Positions 9,460-17,789 of a stretch of 64,000 nt of DNA are shown here, piece by piece. The position numbers and the translations under genes were made by a program. The notes under the pieces are model-generated. The model saw only the letters and a program-made list of their open reading frames with translations, was not told where the DNA came from and did not search any database. Source of the DNA: Parasphingorhabdus marina DSM 22363 (GTDB lineage Bacteria; Pseudomonadota; Alphaproteobacteria; Sphingomonadales; Sphingomonadaceae); the NCBI RefSeq assembly GCF_900128895.1, contig NZ_FSQW01000002.1, positions 558,001 to 622,000 on the forward strand. Direction: 5' to 3'. The stretch's first letter is position 1. Each line of letters starts with the position of its first letter.

Positions 9460-9607
9460 GATTTTTCCCCGTTTGTCCGCGTATTTGTTTTACTAATGCC
9501 CTGCTTGCGATAAAAGCCTATGATATGCAAGATTTAGCCCGTTGCGCTTCGCGGCTGATTGCGTAACACGGGCTTCAACACTGATTCAGACGCAAAGGTC
9601 TTACTTC

Positions 9608-10933
9608 ATGCCGATCAATCTCCAGATGCCAGCCCTGTCTCCCACAATGGAAGAGGGCACCTTAGCCAAATGGCTGGTCAAGGAAGGCGATGAAGTGGCA
9701 TCCGGTGATCTGCTGGCGGAAATCGAAACCGACAAGGCGACCATGGAATTTGAAGCCGTCGATGAGGGCACGATTGCGAAAATCGTCGTCGCCGAGGGAA
9801 CCGACAATGTCAAAGTCGGCGAAGTGATCGCGATTATTGCCGAAGATGGCGAAGATGCGGGAGAAGCGTACAGCGCGGATGCTGCGCCCGCACCGACACC
9901 GGCACCAGCCAAAGAGGGTCGCCGTCAGGTCGATGAGGGAGCCAATGCACTGGGCGAAGACAATCGCAAGGCCGAACCGGCTCCGGAACCCGCGCCAGCG
10001 CCGGCTCCGGCGGCCAAGGCGCCGCAATCCAGTTCCAATCGGGTGAAAGCGAGCCCGCTGGCCCGCAGGCTGGCGGAGCAGAAGGGCGTGGACCTCTCTG
10101 CCATAACCGGCACCGGGCCCAATGGCCGGATCATCAAGGCCGATATTGACGCGGCCGAGGGCGGAACCGCTCCCGTCAAGACCGCCGCGCCTGCTGCCAC
10201 TGCCGCACCGGCGCCAGCACCGGCACCGGCAGGCGAGTTCGACATCCCGCATAGTGACGAAAAACTGTCCGGCATGCGCAAAACCATCGCCCGTCGGCTT
10301 TCGCAATCGATGCAGGAAGCGCCGCATATCTATCTTACCGTGGATTGCCAGCTCGACGCGCTGCTCGACCTGCGCAAGCAGCTTAACGAGAGCCTCGAGG
10401 CCCGCGGGGTCAAGCTGTCGGTCAATGACATGCTGATCAAGGCGCTGGCGATTGCGCTTGAGCAGGTACCCGATTGCAATGTCTCCTTCCTCGGCGACAC
10501 GATGCGACGCTACACGCGGCAGGATATCTCGGTTGCAGTCAGCATTCCCGGCGGTCTGATCACCCCGGTGATCACTGATGCGACCAACAAGCCGCTCTCC
10601 AAAATCGCCACCGAAATGAAGGACCTTGCCGCCCGCGCACAGGAGGGCAAGCTGCAGATGCATGAATATCAGGGTGGTACTGCCAGCATCTCCAATATGG
10701 GCATGATGGGCATCAAGCAATTCACCGCCGTGATCAATCCGCCGCAATCGATGATTCTGGCCGTTGGCGCCGGCGAGAAGCGGCCGCATGTGGTCGATGG
10801 CGCGCTGACCACCGCGACAATGATGACAGTGACCGGCAGCTTTGATCACAGGGCAATTGATGGTGCGGATGGGGCGAAATTGCTGGCGGCGTTCAAGACC
10901 CTGGTGGAGAAACCGATGGGGATGCTGGCTTGA
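9608..10933 (+). CDS. pdhC: Pyruvate dehydrogenase complex E2, dihydrolipoamide acetyltransferase
   Basis: A 441-residue E2 core subunit of the pyruvate dehydrogenase complex. There is one N-terminal lipoyl domain (residues 1-80, lipoyl lysine K43 in ETDKATMEF), an Ala/Pro linker, a peripheral-subunit-binding domain (about 146-180, [17 protein letters not shown]), a second Ala/Pro linker, and the acetyltransferase domain with the catalytic [10 protein letters not shown] motif near residue 415. The ATG at 9608 gives the standard [17 protein letters not shown] beginning. The E1 genes are not in the window. A small ACP-like gene overlaps its stop, and E3 follows. Confidence 0.95.
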   Translation: MPINLQMPALSPTMEEGTLAKWLVKEGDEVASGDLLAEIETDKATMEFEAVDEGTIAKIVVAEGTDNVKVGEVIAIIAEDGEDAGEAYSADAAPAPTPAPAKEGRRQVDEGANALGEDNRKAEPAPEPAPAPAPAAKAPQSSSNRVKASPLARRLAEQKGVDLSAITGTGPNGRIIKADIDAAEGGTAPVKTAAPAATAAPAPAPAPAGEFDIPHSDEKLSGMRKTIARRLSQSMQEAPHIYLTVDCQLDALLDLRKQLNESLEARGVKLSVNDMLIKALAIALEQVPDCNVSFLGDTMRRYTRQDISVAVSIPGGLITPVITDATNKPLSKIATEMKDLAARAQEGKLQMHEYQGGTASISNMGMMGIKQFTAVINPPQSMILAVGAGEKRPHVVDGALTTATMMTVTGSFDHRAIDGADGAKLLAAFKTLVEKPMGMLA

Positions 10934-11250
10934 GTAGGCCAGTTAGCGTTGGACTTGGTGGCGATGGAGACGAATGCGATGCGATCGAAGCCATCGAGAA
11001 GGATTTTGGCGTGTCGCTGAATTACAACGACGCTTCTGAGTGGGCGACCGCAGGAAGCGTTTGGGAATCACTTCAGGCGACCGGTGCATCGTCAGTCAAA
11101 TCTCCTGGTGCCTGGGACCGATTTCGTTCCATTCTATGTGATGAAACCGGTGTAGATTGGCGAAAAATAGAACCGGATAGCCCGCTGCTGGGATATCCAT
11201 TGTCGGCAGAATTCAAATACTATTGGAAACGGATAACCAACAATGCCTAA
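10930..11250 (+). CDS. Small acyl-carrier-like protein between E2 and E3
   Basis: A 106-residue acidic protein. The probable TTG start at 10930 overlaps the pdhC stop, and its own stop overlaps the lpdA start by eight bases, so it is embedded in the operon. The first half ([20 protein letters not shown], then [10 protein letters not shown]) resembles the second half of an acyl carrier protein. The second half ([16 protein letters not shown], then IEPDSPLLG) resembles the first half of one. This looks like a circularly permuted or offset ACP-like fold. No DSL serine for phosphopantetheine is visible. It might bind E2 or E3 or act as a carrier-like scaffold; the function is unknown. GTG at 11011 is an alternative start that would remove the first ACP-like half. 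Confidence 0.65.
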   Translation: MSRPVSVGLGGDGDECDAIEAIEKDFGVSLNYNDASEWATAGSVWESLQATGASSVKSPGAWDRFRSILCDETGVDWRKIEPDSPLLGYPLSAEFKYYWKRITNNA

Positions 11251-12640
11251 ATCCTACGACCTTATCGTTCTCGGTTCCGGACCCGGTGGCTATGTGGCGG
11301 CGATCCGTGCGTCCCAGCTCGGTCTGAAAACCGCGATTGTCGAGCGGGAAAATCTCGGCGGGATCTGTCTCAACTGGGGCTGTATTCCGACCAAGGCGAT
11401 GCTGCGTTCGGCGGAGATTTTCCACAATATGAAACATGCCGCCGATTACGGGCTGGCGGCGGAGAAGATCAGTGCCGATCTCGATGCCGTTGTCAAACGC
11501 TCGCGCGGGGTGGCGAAGCAGCTTAACCAGGGCGTCACCGGGCTGATGAAGAAGAACAAGATCGATGTGGTCATGGGCGATGGCAAGATCACTGCGCCGG
11601 GCAAAATGACGGTGAAAACGGACAAAGGCGACGAAGAGCTGGAGGCGAAAGACATCATCATCGCGACTGGTGCCCGGGCCCGCGATCTGCCCTTTGCCAA
11701 GGCCGACGGCAAGCGCATCTGGACCTATCGCCACGCCATGACACCGCCGGAAATGCCGAAAAAGCTGTTGGTCATCGGATCCGGCGCGATCGGAATCGAA
11801 TTTGCCAGCTTCTACAATGACATGGGCGCGGACGTGACGGTGGTGGAGATGCTCGACCGGATTGTCCCGGTAGAGGATGAGGAAGTCTCCAAATTCCTTG
11901 AAAAATCGCTGAAGAAGCAGGGCATGACGATCATGACCGGGGCCGGCGTGAAAAGCATCGATGCCGGGGCCAAGGGTGTGAAGGCGGAGATCGAGGATAG
12001 CAAAGGCAAGAAGGCCAGCCACGACTTCAGCCACGTCATCGTCGCTGTGGGAATTCAGCCCAATGTCGAGACCATCGGGCTGGACGAGCTCGGCATCGAA
12101 CCGGACGAGCGCTTCCACATCAAGACCGACGCGAATTGCCGAACCAACATCGCTGGGATCTATGCGATCGGTGACTGCACCGGTGGCCCTTGGCTGGCGC
12201 ACAAGGCCAGTCATGAAGGCGTGATCGCCGCCGAAACCATTGCCGGTGGCCATCCTCACGCCATGGATGTGAACAATATTCCCGGCTGCACCTATTGCCA
12301 CCCGCAAATTGCCAGCGTTGGTCTGACCGAAGCGAAGGCCAAAGAGGCCGGACATGAGATCAAGGTCGGCAAATTCCCGTTTATCGGCAATGGCAAAGCG
12401 ATTGCGTTGGGCGAAACCGAGGGCTTTATCAAGACCGTGTTCGACGCAAAAACCGGAGAATTACTGGGCGCACACATGATCGGCGCCGAAGTCACCGAGC
12501 TGATCCAGGGCTATACGGTCGGCAAAACGCTGGAAACGACCGAAGCCGAACTGATGAACACGGTCTTCCCGCATCCCACGCTCAGCGAGATGATGCATGA
12601 AAGTGTTCTCGATGCCTATGGCCGGGTCATGCATATCTGA
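11243..12640 (+). CDS. lpdA: Dihydrolipoyl dehydrogenase (E3)
   Basis: A 465-residue FAD disulfide oxidoreductase that reoxidises dihydrolipoyl groups of 2-oxoacid dehydrogenase complexes using NAD+. The FAD-binding motif GSGPGGY is at 11-17, and the redox-active disulfide is C42/C47 in GGICLNWGCIPTK. The NAD-binding motif is GSGAIGIEFASF, and the C-terminal catalytic histidine lies in FPHPTLSEMMHE. It closes the E2/ACP-like/E3 operon and ends at a likely terminator. Confidence 0.95.
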   Translation: MPKSYDLIVLGSGPGGYVAAIRASQLGLKTAIVERENLGGICLNWGCIPTKAMLRSAEIFHNMKHAADYGLAAEKISADLDAVVKRSRGVAKQLNQGVTGLMKKNKIDVVMGDGKITAPGKMTVKTDKGDEELEAKDIIIATGARARDLPFAKADGKRIWTYRHAMTPPEMPKKLLVIGSGAIGIEFASFYNDMGADVTVVEMLDRIVPVEDEEVSKFLEKSLKKQGMTIMTGAGVKSIDAGAKGVKAEIEDSKGKKASHDFSHVIVAVGIQPNVETIGLDELGIEPDERFHIKTDANCRTNIAGIYAIGDCTGGPWLAHKASHEGVIAAETIAGGHPHAMDVNNIPGCTYCHPQIASVGLTEAKAKEAGHEIKVGKFPFIGNGKAIALGETEGFIKTVFDAKTGELLGAHMIGAEVTELIQGYTVGKTLETTEAELMNTVFPHPTLSEMMHESVLDAYGRVMHI

Positions 12641-12650
12641 GGGAAAGGCG

Positions 12651-12669
12651 AGGGGGCAAATCGCCCCCT
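12651..12669 (+). terminator. Probable terminator after lpdA
   Basis: A perfect 7-bp stem, AGGGGGC and GCCCCCT, closes a five-base loop 10 bases after the lpdA stop and is followed by a weak T-containing stretch (AAATTTT). It lies in the gap between converging genes. The T-tract is displaced, so intrinsic termination is likely but not certain. Confidence 0.6.
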
Positions 12670-12680
12670 GAGCCTAAATT

Positions 12681-13334
12681 TTAACCCACTCGCTGTGGTG
12701 CGAGTGCCCTGGACTGGCGGCGACGGTGGCGCAGGGCTCCTCCAACCAGAGCGAAACCCCCGATCATCATCATCCAGCTGCCCGGTTCCGGAACTGCTCC
12801 GGTCACGGCGAGATCCACATTTGCAACACCGAATTGCGTTCCGCCAAGATCCGGCGCGCCAAAGACGGTGGTCAGACCTCCGGCAGCGGCGTCGGTCAGG
12901 AACAGGTTGAGATCTGCGTCGAAGGTGAACAGGTCAATGGTACCCGGCATGCTGCCATTCATCGTCACCGTGGAACTCAGGACAGATGTTGCCGTATCGA
13001 TGACGAAATCGCTGTAGGTCACCGACATGGCCCCGGCAGTAAAGGTCAGCCCGGACCCCTCATGCAGGATCACGGCATCTCCGGTCCCGTCATCCACGGT
13101 GCCGCCGGTTATGGCAAATGTCGCGACAGGCAAGGCCCCGCCTGTGTCGATCATCGCCGTGCCGAATGGCGTGAGCGTCAGCCCCAGCCCGGTCAGCGCA
13201 TCAAATGCCGTCACTTCCACATCGGTCTGATTGCCGATGATCGTGGCAGCCTGCACTCCGGCCATTGGCAAAGTGCCAAGACCCAGAACCACCGCATATT
13301 TGAACGCAGTGGCAGATTGCATGATTTTTTGCAT
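12681..13334 (-). CDS. PEP-CTERM sorting-domain exported protein
   Basis: A 217-residue exported protein with an N-terminal signal peptide (residues 1 to about 29, cleavage after GVQA). A Gly/Thr/Asp-rich, probably beta body follows, then the C-terminal sorting signal VPEPGSWMMMIGGFALVGG and a basic cluster RHRRR. The PEP-CTERM/exosortase system anchors or exports such proteins in exopolysaccharide producers; this tail is the PEPxxWxxM variant common in sphingomonads. A good ribosome site (GGAG) precedes the ATG. No exosortase gene is nearby. The role of the body is not recognisable. Confidence 0.85.
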   Translation of the reverse strand: MQKIMQSATAFKYAVVLGLGTLPMAGVQAATIIGNQTDVEVTAFDALTGLGLTLTPFGTAMIDTGGALPVATFAITGGTVDDGTGDAVILHEGSGLTFTAGAMSVTYSDFVIDTATSVLSSTVTMNGSMPGTIDLFTFDADLNLFLTDAAAGGLTTVFGAPDLGGTQFGVANVDLAVTGAVPEPGSWMMMIGGFALVGGALRHRRRQSRALAPQRVG

Positions 13335-13579
13335 ATTCTACTCCATGGTTAGAGCCCGGGAGCAGAGCGGGAGCTCTACCCGTACCGGACAGATAACCCC
13401 CTGGATTTGTGCGTGCGTCCACGCGTCCCCAGAAAACAGGGAAATGCGCACCTTTGTTGATAAATTCGCCCATTGGTGCGCAGTGCAGGGCAAAGCGACG
13501 TCCCGTCTGGCCTGTGCGGCCAGTTTGGCCTATGAATCAGGGACAAAAGAGAGAATCCACAGAGCAGGAATCGGGAACT

Positions 13580-14497
13580 ATGGCCAAGGGCACCCATGAC
13601 TATGCAGACGACCCCAGAAACCAGACAATCCTGATCAATGTGAACGGGGTCATGACCCCGCGCGCAGACGCGGTCATTTCGGTTTTTGATAGCGGTTTCA
13701 TGCTCGGGGACGGGGTCTGGGAAGGCCTGCGCGTCCACAATGGCAAGATTGCCTTTCTCGCGGCGCATCTGGATCGGCTGTATGAAGGTGCCAAAGCCAT
13801 TGCCATGGATATTGGTGTTTCCCGGGAGTCACTTACAGACAGACTCTACGAAACAATTGGAGCAAACGGGATGGATACTGAAGCCGGGGTCCACATCCGG
13901 CTGATGGTGACCCGGGGCATCCGATCCACCCCTTATCAGGATCCCAGGGTGGTCATCTCACCGGCAACTATTGTTATCATCCCGGAATATAAACAGGCCC
14001 TGCCGAGCACGGTCGAGAATGGCATTCGTCTGTTCACCGTGCATGTCCGCCGCGGTGATCCGGCGGTTCAGGACCAGAAGCTCAATTCGCACAGCAAGCT
14101 CAACTGCATCACAGCCTGTATCCAGGCGACGCAGGCCGGGGCAGATGAAGCGCTGATGCTCGATCCGCACGGTTTTGTCGCCACCTGCAACAGCACGCAT
14201 TTTTTCATCGTCCGCAAGGGAGAGGTCTGGACGTCCTCCGGTGACTATTGCCTCGGCGGAATCACCCGGAGCAACGTTATCCAATTGTGCCGAGAAAATG
14301 ATATTCCGGTTTTTGAAAAGAATTTCTCGCTCACCGATGTCTATGGCGCTGATGAAGCCTTTGTGACCGGGACGTTTGCCGGTGTGGTTCCCGCGACAGA
14401 AGTCGATGGCCGGGTGCTCACCAAGGGCAGAGGACCCATGGTTAAGCACTTGCAAAGCCTGTATAAATCCCTTCTGGAGAAGGACACGACGTCATGA
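13580..14497 (+). CDS. Class IV PLP aminotransferase (BCAT-like)
   Basis: A 305-residue fold-type IV aminotransferase. FDSGFMLGDGVWEGLRV and the PLP lysine in DQKLNSHSK fit branched-chain or D-amino-acid aminotransferases. In the segment where these enzymes nearly always have Glu to bind the PLP pyridine nitrogen (pattern GxVxE), this protein reads GFVATCNSTHFF, with Thr instead. That suggests altered chemistry. I chose the ATG at 13580; the open frame upstream is non-coding looking. Its stop overlaps the ATG of the sulfotransferase-like gene, so the two are translationally coupled and probably work together. Confidence 0.85.
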   Translation: MAKGTHDYADDPRNQTILINVNGVMTPRADAVISVFDSGFMLGDGVWEGLRVHNGKIAFLAAHLDRLYEGAKAIAMDIGVSRESLTDRLYETIGANGMDTEAGVHIRLMVTRGIRSTPYQDPRVVISPATIVIIPEYKQALPSTVENGIRLFTVHVRRGDPAVQDQKLNSHSKLNCITACIQATQAGADEALMLDPHGFVATCNSTHFFIVRKGEVWTSSGDYCLGGITRSNVIQLCRENDIPVFEKNFSLTDVYGADEAFVTGTFAGVVPATEVDGRVLTKGRGPMVKHLQSLYKSLLEKDTTS

Positions 14498-15240
14498 CGT
14501 CAGACGCTGATTCCGGGCCTGTTCGCATTGCGATGTGGTCCGGGCCCCGCAATATTTCGACCGCCATGATGCGCAGTTTTGGCAGCCGGCAGGACACATT
14601 TGTCACCGACGAGCCCTTTTATGGCGCATTTCTGCGGGATACCGGAGAACCGCAACCCATGGCGGAGCAGATTATCGCGGACATGGATTGCGACTGGCAT
14701 TCCGTAACAAGCAGCCTGAAAGGCCCCGTGCCAGCTGAAAAGCCCATCTGGTATCAAAAACACATGCCGCACCAGATGACAGGCCCGATTTCCATTTCCG
14801 ATTTTCCGGATCATCGCCATGCATTTCTGATCCGCGATCCGGTTCGCGTTGTCGGCAGCTATGCCGCCAAACGGGTAAAAGTGACGCCGGAGGACCTGGG
14901 CTATGAGCGGCAACTCCGCTATGTCGAAGAAATTGCGGAAAAGACCGGAAAACTGCCCTTTGTGGTCGACAGCGCCGCCATATTGCAAAATCCGGGAAAG
15001 GTTTTGAAGCAGCTATGCCAGGCCCTGGGCATTTCCTGGGATCCGGCGATGCTTGGCTGGACAGCCGGAGTGCGAGATACCGACGGAATCTGGGGATCGC
15101 ACTGGTATAACCGTGTCGTCGAGACGACCGGATTTGGGCGCCCGCCGGGACCGCCACCGCAACTGGAAGAACGGGATCGAAAGGTGGCCGAGAATTGCCG
15201 TGATTACTATGACAAATTATTAGAATATTCTTTTATATAA
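14494..15240 (+). CDS. Sulfotransferase-like P-loop protein coupled to the aminotransferase
   Basis: A 248-residue protein with a PAPS-type P-loop, MWSGPRNISTAMMRSF (residues 14-29), and a 3'-phosphate-binding motif LIRDPVRVVGSY (112-123), as in sulfotransferases. No signal peptide or membrane segment is visible. The start overlaps the stop of the aminotransferase (ATGA). From memory, plants have fused proteins annotated as BCAT-like that carry a P-loop/sulfotransferase-like half; if so, the two genes here are the separate form. The substrate is unknown, and sulfo-transfer itself is inferred from motifs only. Confidence 0.8.
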   Translation: MTSDADSGPVRIAMWSGPRNISTAMMRSFGSRQDTFVTDEPFYGAFLRDTGEPQPMAEQIIADMDCDWHSVTSSLKGPVPAEKPIWYQKHMPHQMTGPISISDFPDHRHAFLIRDPVRVVGSYAAKRVKVTPEDLGYERQLRYVEEIAEKTGKLPFVVDSAAILQNPGKVLKQLCQALGISWDPAMLGWTAGVRDTDGIWGSHWYNRVVETTGFGRPPGPPPQLEERDRKVAENCRDYYDKLLEYSFI

Positions 15241-15351
15241 CTGTTTTTATATAATTCTATAAAGTTTTCGAGGAATTGTGTCTCGCAATTGCAAATTGTA
15301 AATTCAATTGACCCGGCATCCGGTAATCATTGAAGAATCTGCAACTTTCAT

Positions 15352-15370
15352 GATAAGAATGATCATTATT
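15352..15370 (+). promoter_or_regulatory. Fur-box-like operator
   Basis: The 19-base site GATAAGAATGATCATTATT matches the classical Fur consensus (GATAATGATAATCATTATC) at 15 of 19 positions and contains the perfect palindrome AATGATCATT. It sits 17 bases before the start codon of the small exported protein in an AT-rich gap, where a bound repressor would block transcription. Iron or manganese control of that gene is inference. Confidence 0.5.
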
Positions 15371-15387
15371 GAACAGAGGATCTCATC

Positions 15388-15729
15388 ATGTCAGCCATTT
15401 TCACAATTGCTCTCCTCAGTGCGACTTCGAGCGTCGCGGATGCCGATTCCATGCGCATGGCTTACAACAACTGCCTGGTGGATTTCACCATTGAACAGCT
15501 GGATGCCAAAACCAAGCGCAGTGTTTTTGCGAAATCCGCACGCGAGGCCTGCGCCTCACAGCGCGATGCCATGGCCGCTGCCATCAAAAAGGACGAACTG
15601 GAGTTTGGCAGCACCGAACAAGAGGCAACCGACTATGCAAATGAGGAAACCGAGAATGTGGTTTTCGCATTTATTGACGGATATGCTGATTATATGAGCT
15701 CAAATACGCGTCCGGTCAGAGAGGAATAG
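15388..15729 (+). CDS. Small exported protein of unknown function
   Basis: A 113-residue protein with a short N-terminal hydrophobic segment that looks like a signal peptide (MSAIFTIALLSATSSVADA). The mature part has two cysteines about 26 residues apart, is mainly charged and probably helical, and holds a DAMAAAIKKDELEF stretch. I do not recognise a family. A good ribosome site (AGAGGA) precedes the ATG, and a Fur-box-like palindrome lies directly upstream, so iron-linked expression is possible. A 25-base repeat shared with 16399-16423 begins at its stop codon. Confidence 0.65.
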   Translation: MSAIFTIALLSATSSVADADSMRMAYNNCLVDFTIEQLDAKTKRSVFAKSAREACASQRDAMAAAIKKDELEFGSTEQEATDYANEETENVVFAFIDGYADYMSSNTRPVREE

Positions 15730-15754
15730 CGGCGAACAATATGCTTCTTGTCTG
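15730..15754 (+). repeat. Direct repeat, copy 1 (flanks PilZ gene)
   Basis: A 25-base element with core AACAATATGCTTCT that matches 16399-16423 at 23 of 25 positions. The two copies bracket the PilZ gene, and the second lies 26 bases from the 3' end of tRNA-Ser. It may be a remnant of a duplication or an insertion footprint; its function is unknown. Confidence 0.6.
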
Positions 15755-15766
15755 GTCAGCTGCCGA

Positions 15767-16129
15767 TTAGCGCTGGTTCCGGAGCTTTTTGAGCAGAACT
15801 TCCATCACATGGGCTTCCAGTGGCCTGGCAAATTCACAGCCAAAGTCGCTGAAGCCTTCCCAGCGAACGTTAGCTGCAAGAATGGGCAGGCCTGGGAGGC
15901 GGATAAACACCGGTTTCGAGGGATCCACACCGGAAAGGCTGGTCATTTTGAAGCCGGTGGAAGAAAGATTGACCAACTGTGCCCGATGGATTTTGCCGCC
16001 GGACTGGTGGAGCAATATCTCCGCATCCACGTCCTCCCGAACACTCGCCCGGCAATCTTCATATCCGGTTTGTACATTTTGTTGTCCAAGCACAGTCTCA
16101 ACCCCATATTCCGTTAACCACGATTGCAA
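15767..16129 (-). CDS. PilZ domain protein (c-di-GMP receptor candidate)
   Basis: A 120-residue single PilZ domain. Both ligand motifs are present: RxxxR as RASVR (residues 27-31) and NxSxxG as NLSSTG (54-59). That supports c-di-GMP binding. The rest follows the PilZ beta barrel (FIRLPGLPILAANVRW, FGCEFARP). The start is a TTG at 16129 and is uncertain. It is a paralogue of the small protein at 49395-49736, which lacks these motifs. No partner gene is adjacent, so the output process (motility, polysaccharide) is not indicated. Confidence 0.8.
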   Translation of the reverse strand: MQSWLTEYGVETVLGQQNVQTGYEDCRASVREDVDAEILLHQSGGKIHRAQLVNLSSTGFKMTSLSGVDPSKPVFIRLPGLPILAANVRWEGFSDFGCEFARPLEAHVMEVLLKKLRNQR

Positions 16130-16449
16130 TAACGGATGAACCTTGTTGTTCTTAAGCTTTCGATGCGAAAACCTCTTTGGGAACGAACAACAATCTTATG
16201 GTTCACGCGAATCCGGTGCGGTCCACATCCCTGTCGCGGCCAAGGACAATAAGTTTGCCCTTTGCAAACAAGACGATTGTTCAGATACCGCCACTTTTTC
16301 GACCGCTAACAAGAACCATGCTGTTGCGAAACCACATGATTGCACTTGCCGGATAGTAACGTTGCCAGCTTTTTTGTGCCGCAATCGGCAACAGAAGCCG
16401 GCAAACAATATGCTTCTGGTCTGAAATAGTCGGATTTTCAGGGATATCC
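16130..16449. other. Non-coding gap between PilZ gene and tRNA-Ser
   Basis: This stretch of 320 bases has no convincing gene on either strand. It contains the second copy of the 25-base direct repeat and the likely 5' region of the PilZ gene. The short open frames here lack ribosome sites and family resemblance. I see no clear RNA gene apart from the tRNA at its right end. Confidence 0.5.
16399..16423 (+). repeat. Direct repeat, copy 2
   Basis: The second copy of the element at 15730-15754, with two mismatches, located just beyond the 3' end of the tRNA-Ser gene. Confidence 0.6.
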
Positions 16450-16539
16450 TGGCGGACAGGGTGGGATTCGAACCCACGGTGAGCTTGCACCCACGCCGGT
16501 TTTCAAGACCGGTGCATTCGACCACTCTGCCACCTGTCC
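16450..16539 (-). tRNA. tRNA-Ser (anticodon TGA)
   Basis: Read on the minus strand, the 90-base gene has the acceptor stem GGACAGG/CCTGTCC, discriminator G and an encoded CCA. It has a D-arm GCAGAGTGG...TGC, the anticodon loop CTTGAAA (TGA), a long variable arm as expected for serine, and the T-loop TTCGAATC. It decodes UCA and wobble-related serine codons. Confidence 0.95.
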
Positions 16540-16724
16540 GCGCTGGTCGGACGCCTCCTAGCGATCTCCCTCAAAAAGCGCAAAGATTTTATCGCCGGTG
16601 CACACGACTTTTGACCGGGCCAAAGCTGTTCGTCATTTCAGCCGAATTGTTTGTGCCGGGCGACGATTAGGGATTCCCCTGCAAGTCAGATTGTGCCAGA
16701 AGATTTGCGGAAGGAAACCTGTTC

Positions 16725-17789
16725 ATGCGTCTCACCCTTGCAGCGGCCTGTTGTGCTTTGGCGTCACTTGCATTTCCCGTTTATGCACCGGTCAATCCGG
16801 CAATGGCGCAATCTGCTTCATCCGATGCCAATTCCCGGAATTCCGGATTTCGCGGTTACCTGAACCAGGTTGGTCGCAAGGCCGTGAGGGAAGGGGTCAG
16901 CCAGCGCACCGTCGAGCGGGTTTTGGCAGGCCTCACATACAATCCCCGTGTTATTACTCTGGATCAGTCACAGCCAGGCGGACGGCCGAACAGCGCGATA
17001 CCGCCATTTGCACCTTATCAGCGCCGTCACATCACCGCTCAACGGATCGCCAACGGCAAAAAGGCTTATCGGCGGCTGGTTGGGAAGCTGGTGGATGTCG
17101 AACGCGAAACCGGCGTGCCGGGTCATATCATCATGTCGATTTACGGGAAGGAAACCAATTATGGTTCGTTCACCGGCAATTTTGATATCCCGCGTTCGCT
17201 GGCCACACTGGCCTATGAAGGACGGCGCAGGGCACTTTTTGAAGCAGAACTGATTGCTGTCCTCAAGATTATCGACAATGGTGTGCCGCAGTCTGCGCTG
17301 AAAGGCAGCTGGGCCGGAGCGATGGGCAAACCCCAGTTTCTGCCTTCCGTTTATCTTCGGCTGGCGAAAGACGGCAATGGCGATGGATATGCAGATATCT
17401 GGAATAGCGAATTTGATGCCGTGTCCTCGATCGCCAATTATTTCGTCAATGCCGGCTGGCGGCGCGGCGAACCCTGGGGGATCGCAGTGCGGGTTCCATC
17501 GACACTCAACCGGCAAGCCATCAGGAACAGAACGGTTGCTGCGCGATGTCCCCGGGTCCATGAGCGCCACAGCCAGTGGAAGACGATGGCAGAATGGCGC
17601 GCACTCGGGGTTGCGCCAGCAACGGCACGGCGTCTGGACAACAAAACGCTGGCGACGCTGCTGGAACCTGACGGGCCGGGGCGAACCGCCTATTTGCTCA
17701 CCGGCAACTATCGGGTGATACTGGATTATAACTGTTCGAACTTTTACGGATTAGCAGTGGGGTTACTGGCGGATGAAATTCAATCTTAG
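16725..17789 (+). CDS. Lytic murein transglycosylase (MltB family)
   Basis: A 354-residue exported protein. The signal peptide is residues 1 to about 29 (cleavage after PAMAQ); there is no lipobox. The catalytic glutamate lies in the motif SIYGKETNYGSF, and GSWAGAMGKPQFLPSVY is the family core. It cuts the glycan strand of peptidoglycan and forms 1,6-anhydro ends. It overlaps the start of rlpA by 17 bases, so the two lytic transglycosylases are likely made together. Confidence 0.9.
   Translation: MRLTLAAACCALASLAFPVYAPVNPAMAQSASSDANSRNSGFRGYLNQVGRKAVREGVSQRTVERVLAGLTYNPRVITLDQSQPGGRPNSAIPPFAPYQRRHITAQRIANGKKAYRRLVGKLVDVERETGVPGHIIMSIYGKETNYGSFTGNFDIPRSLATLAYEGRRRALFEAELIAVLKIIDNGVPQSALKGSWAGAMGKPQFLPSVYLRLAKDGNGDGYADIWNSEFDAVSSIANYFVNAGWRRGEPWGIAVRVPSTLNRQAIRNRTVAARCPRVHERHSQWKTMAEWRALGVAPATARRLDNKTLATLLEPDGPGRTAYLLTGNYRVILDYNCSNFYGLAVGLLADEIQS

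Noticed and set aside
9662-10849. 395-residue minus-strand open frame
   Set aside because: It is the antisense of pdhC and rich in the complement of Ala/Pro linker codons.
15730-16423. Attachment sites of a genomic island
   Set aside because: The interval between the repeats is only 670 bases and has no integrase. Imperfect repeats beside a tRNA are not enough.
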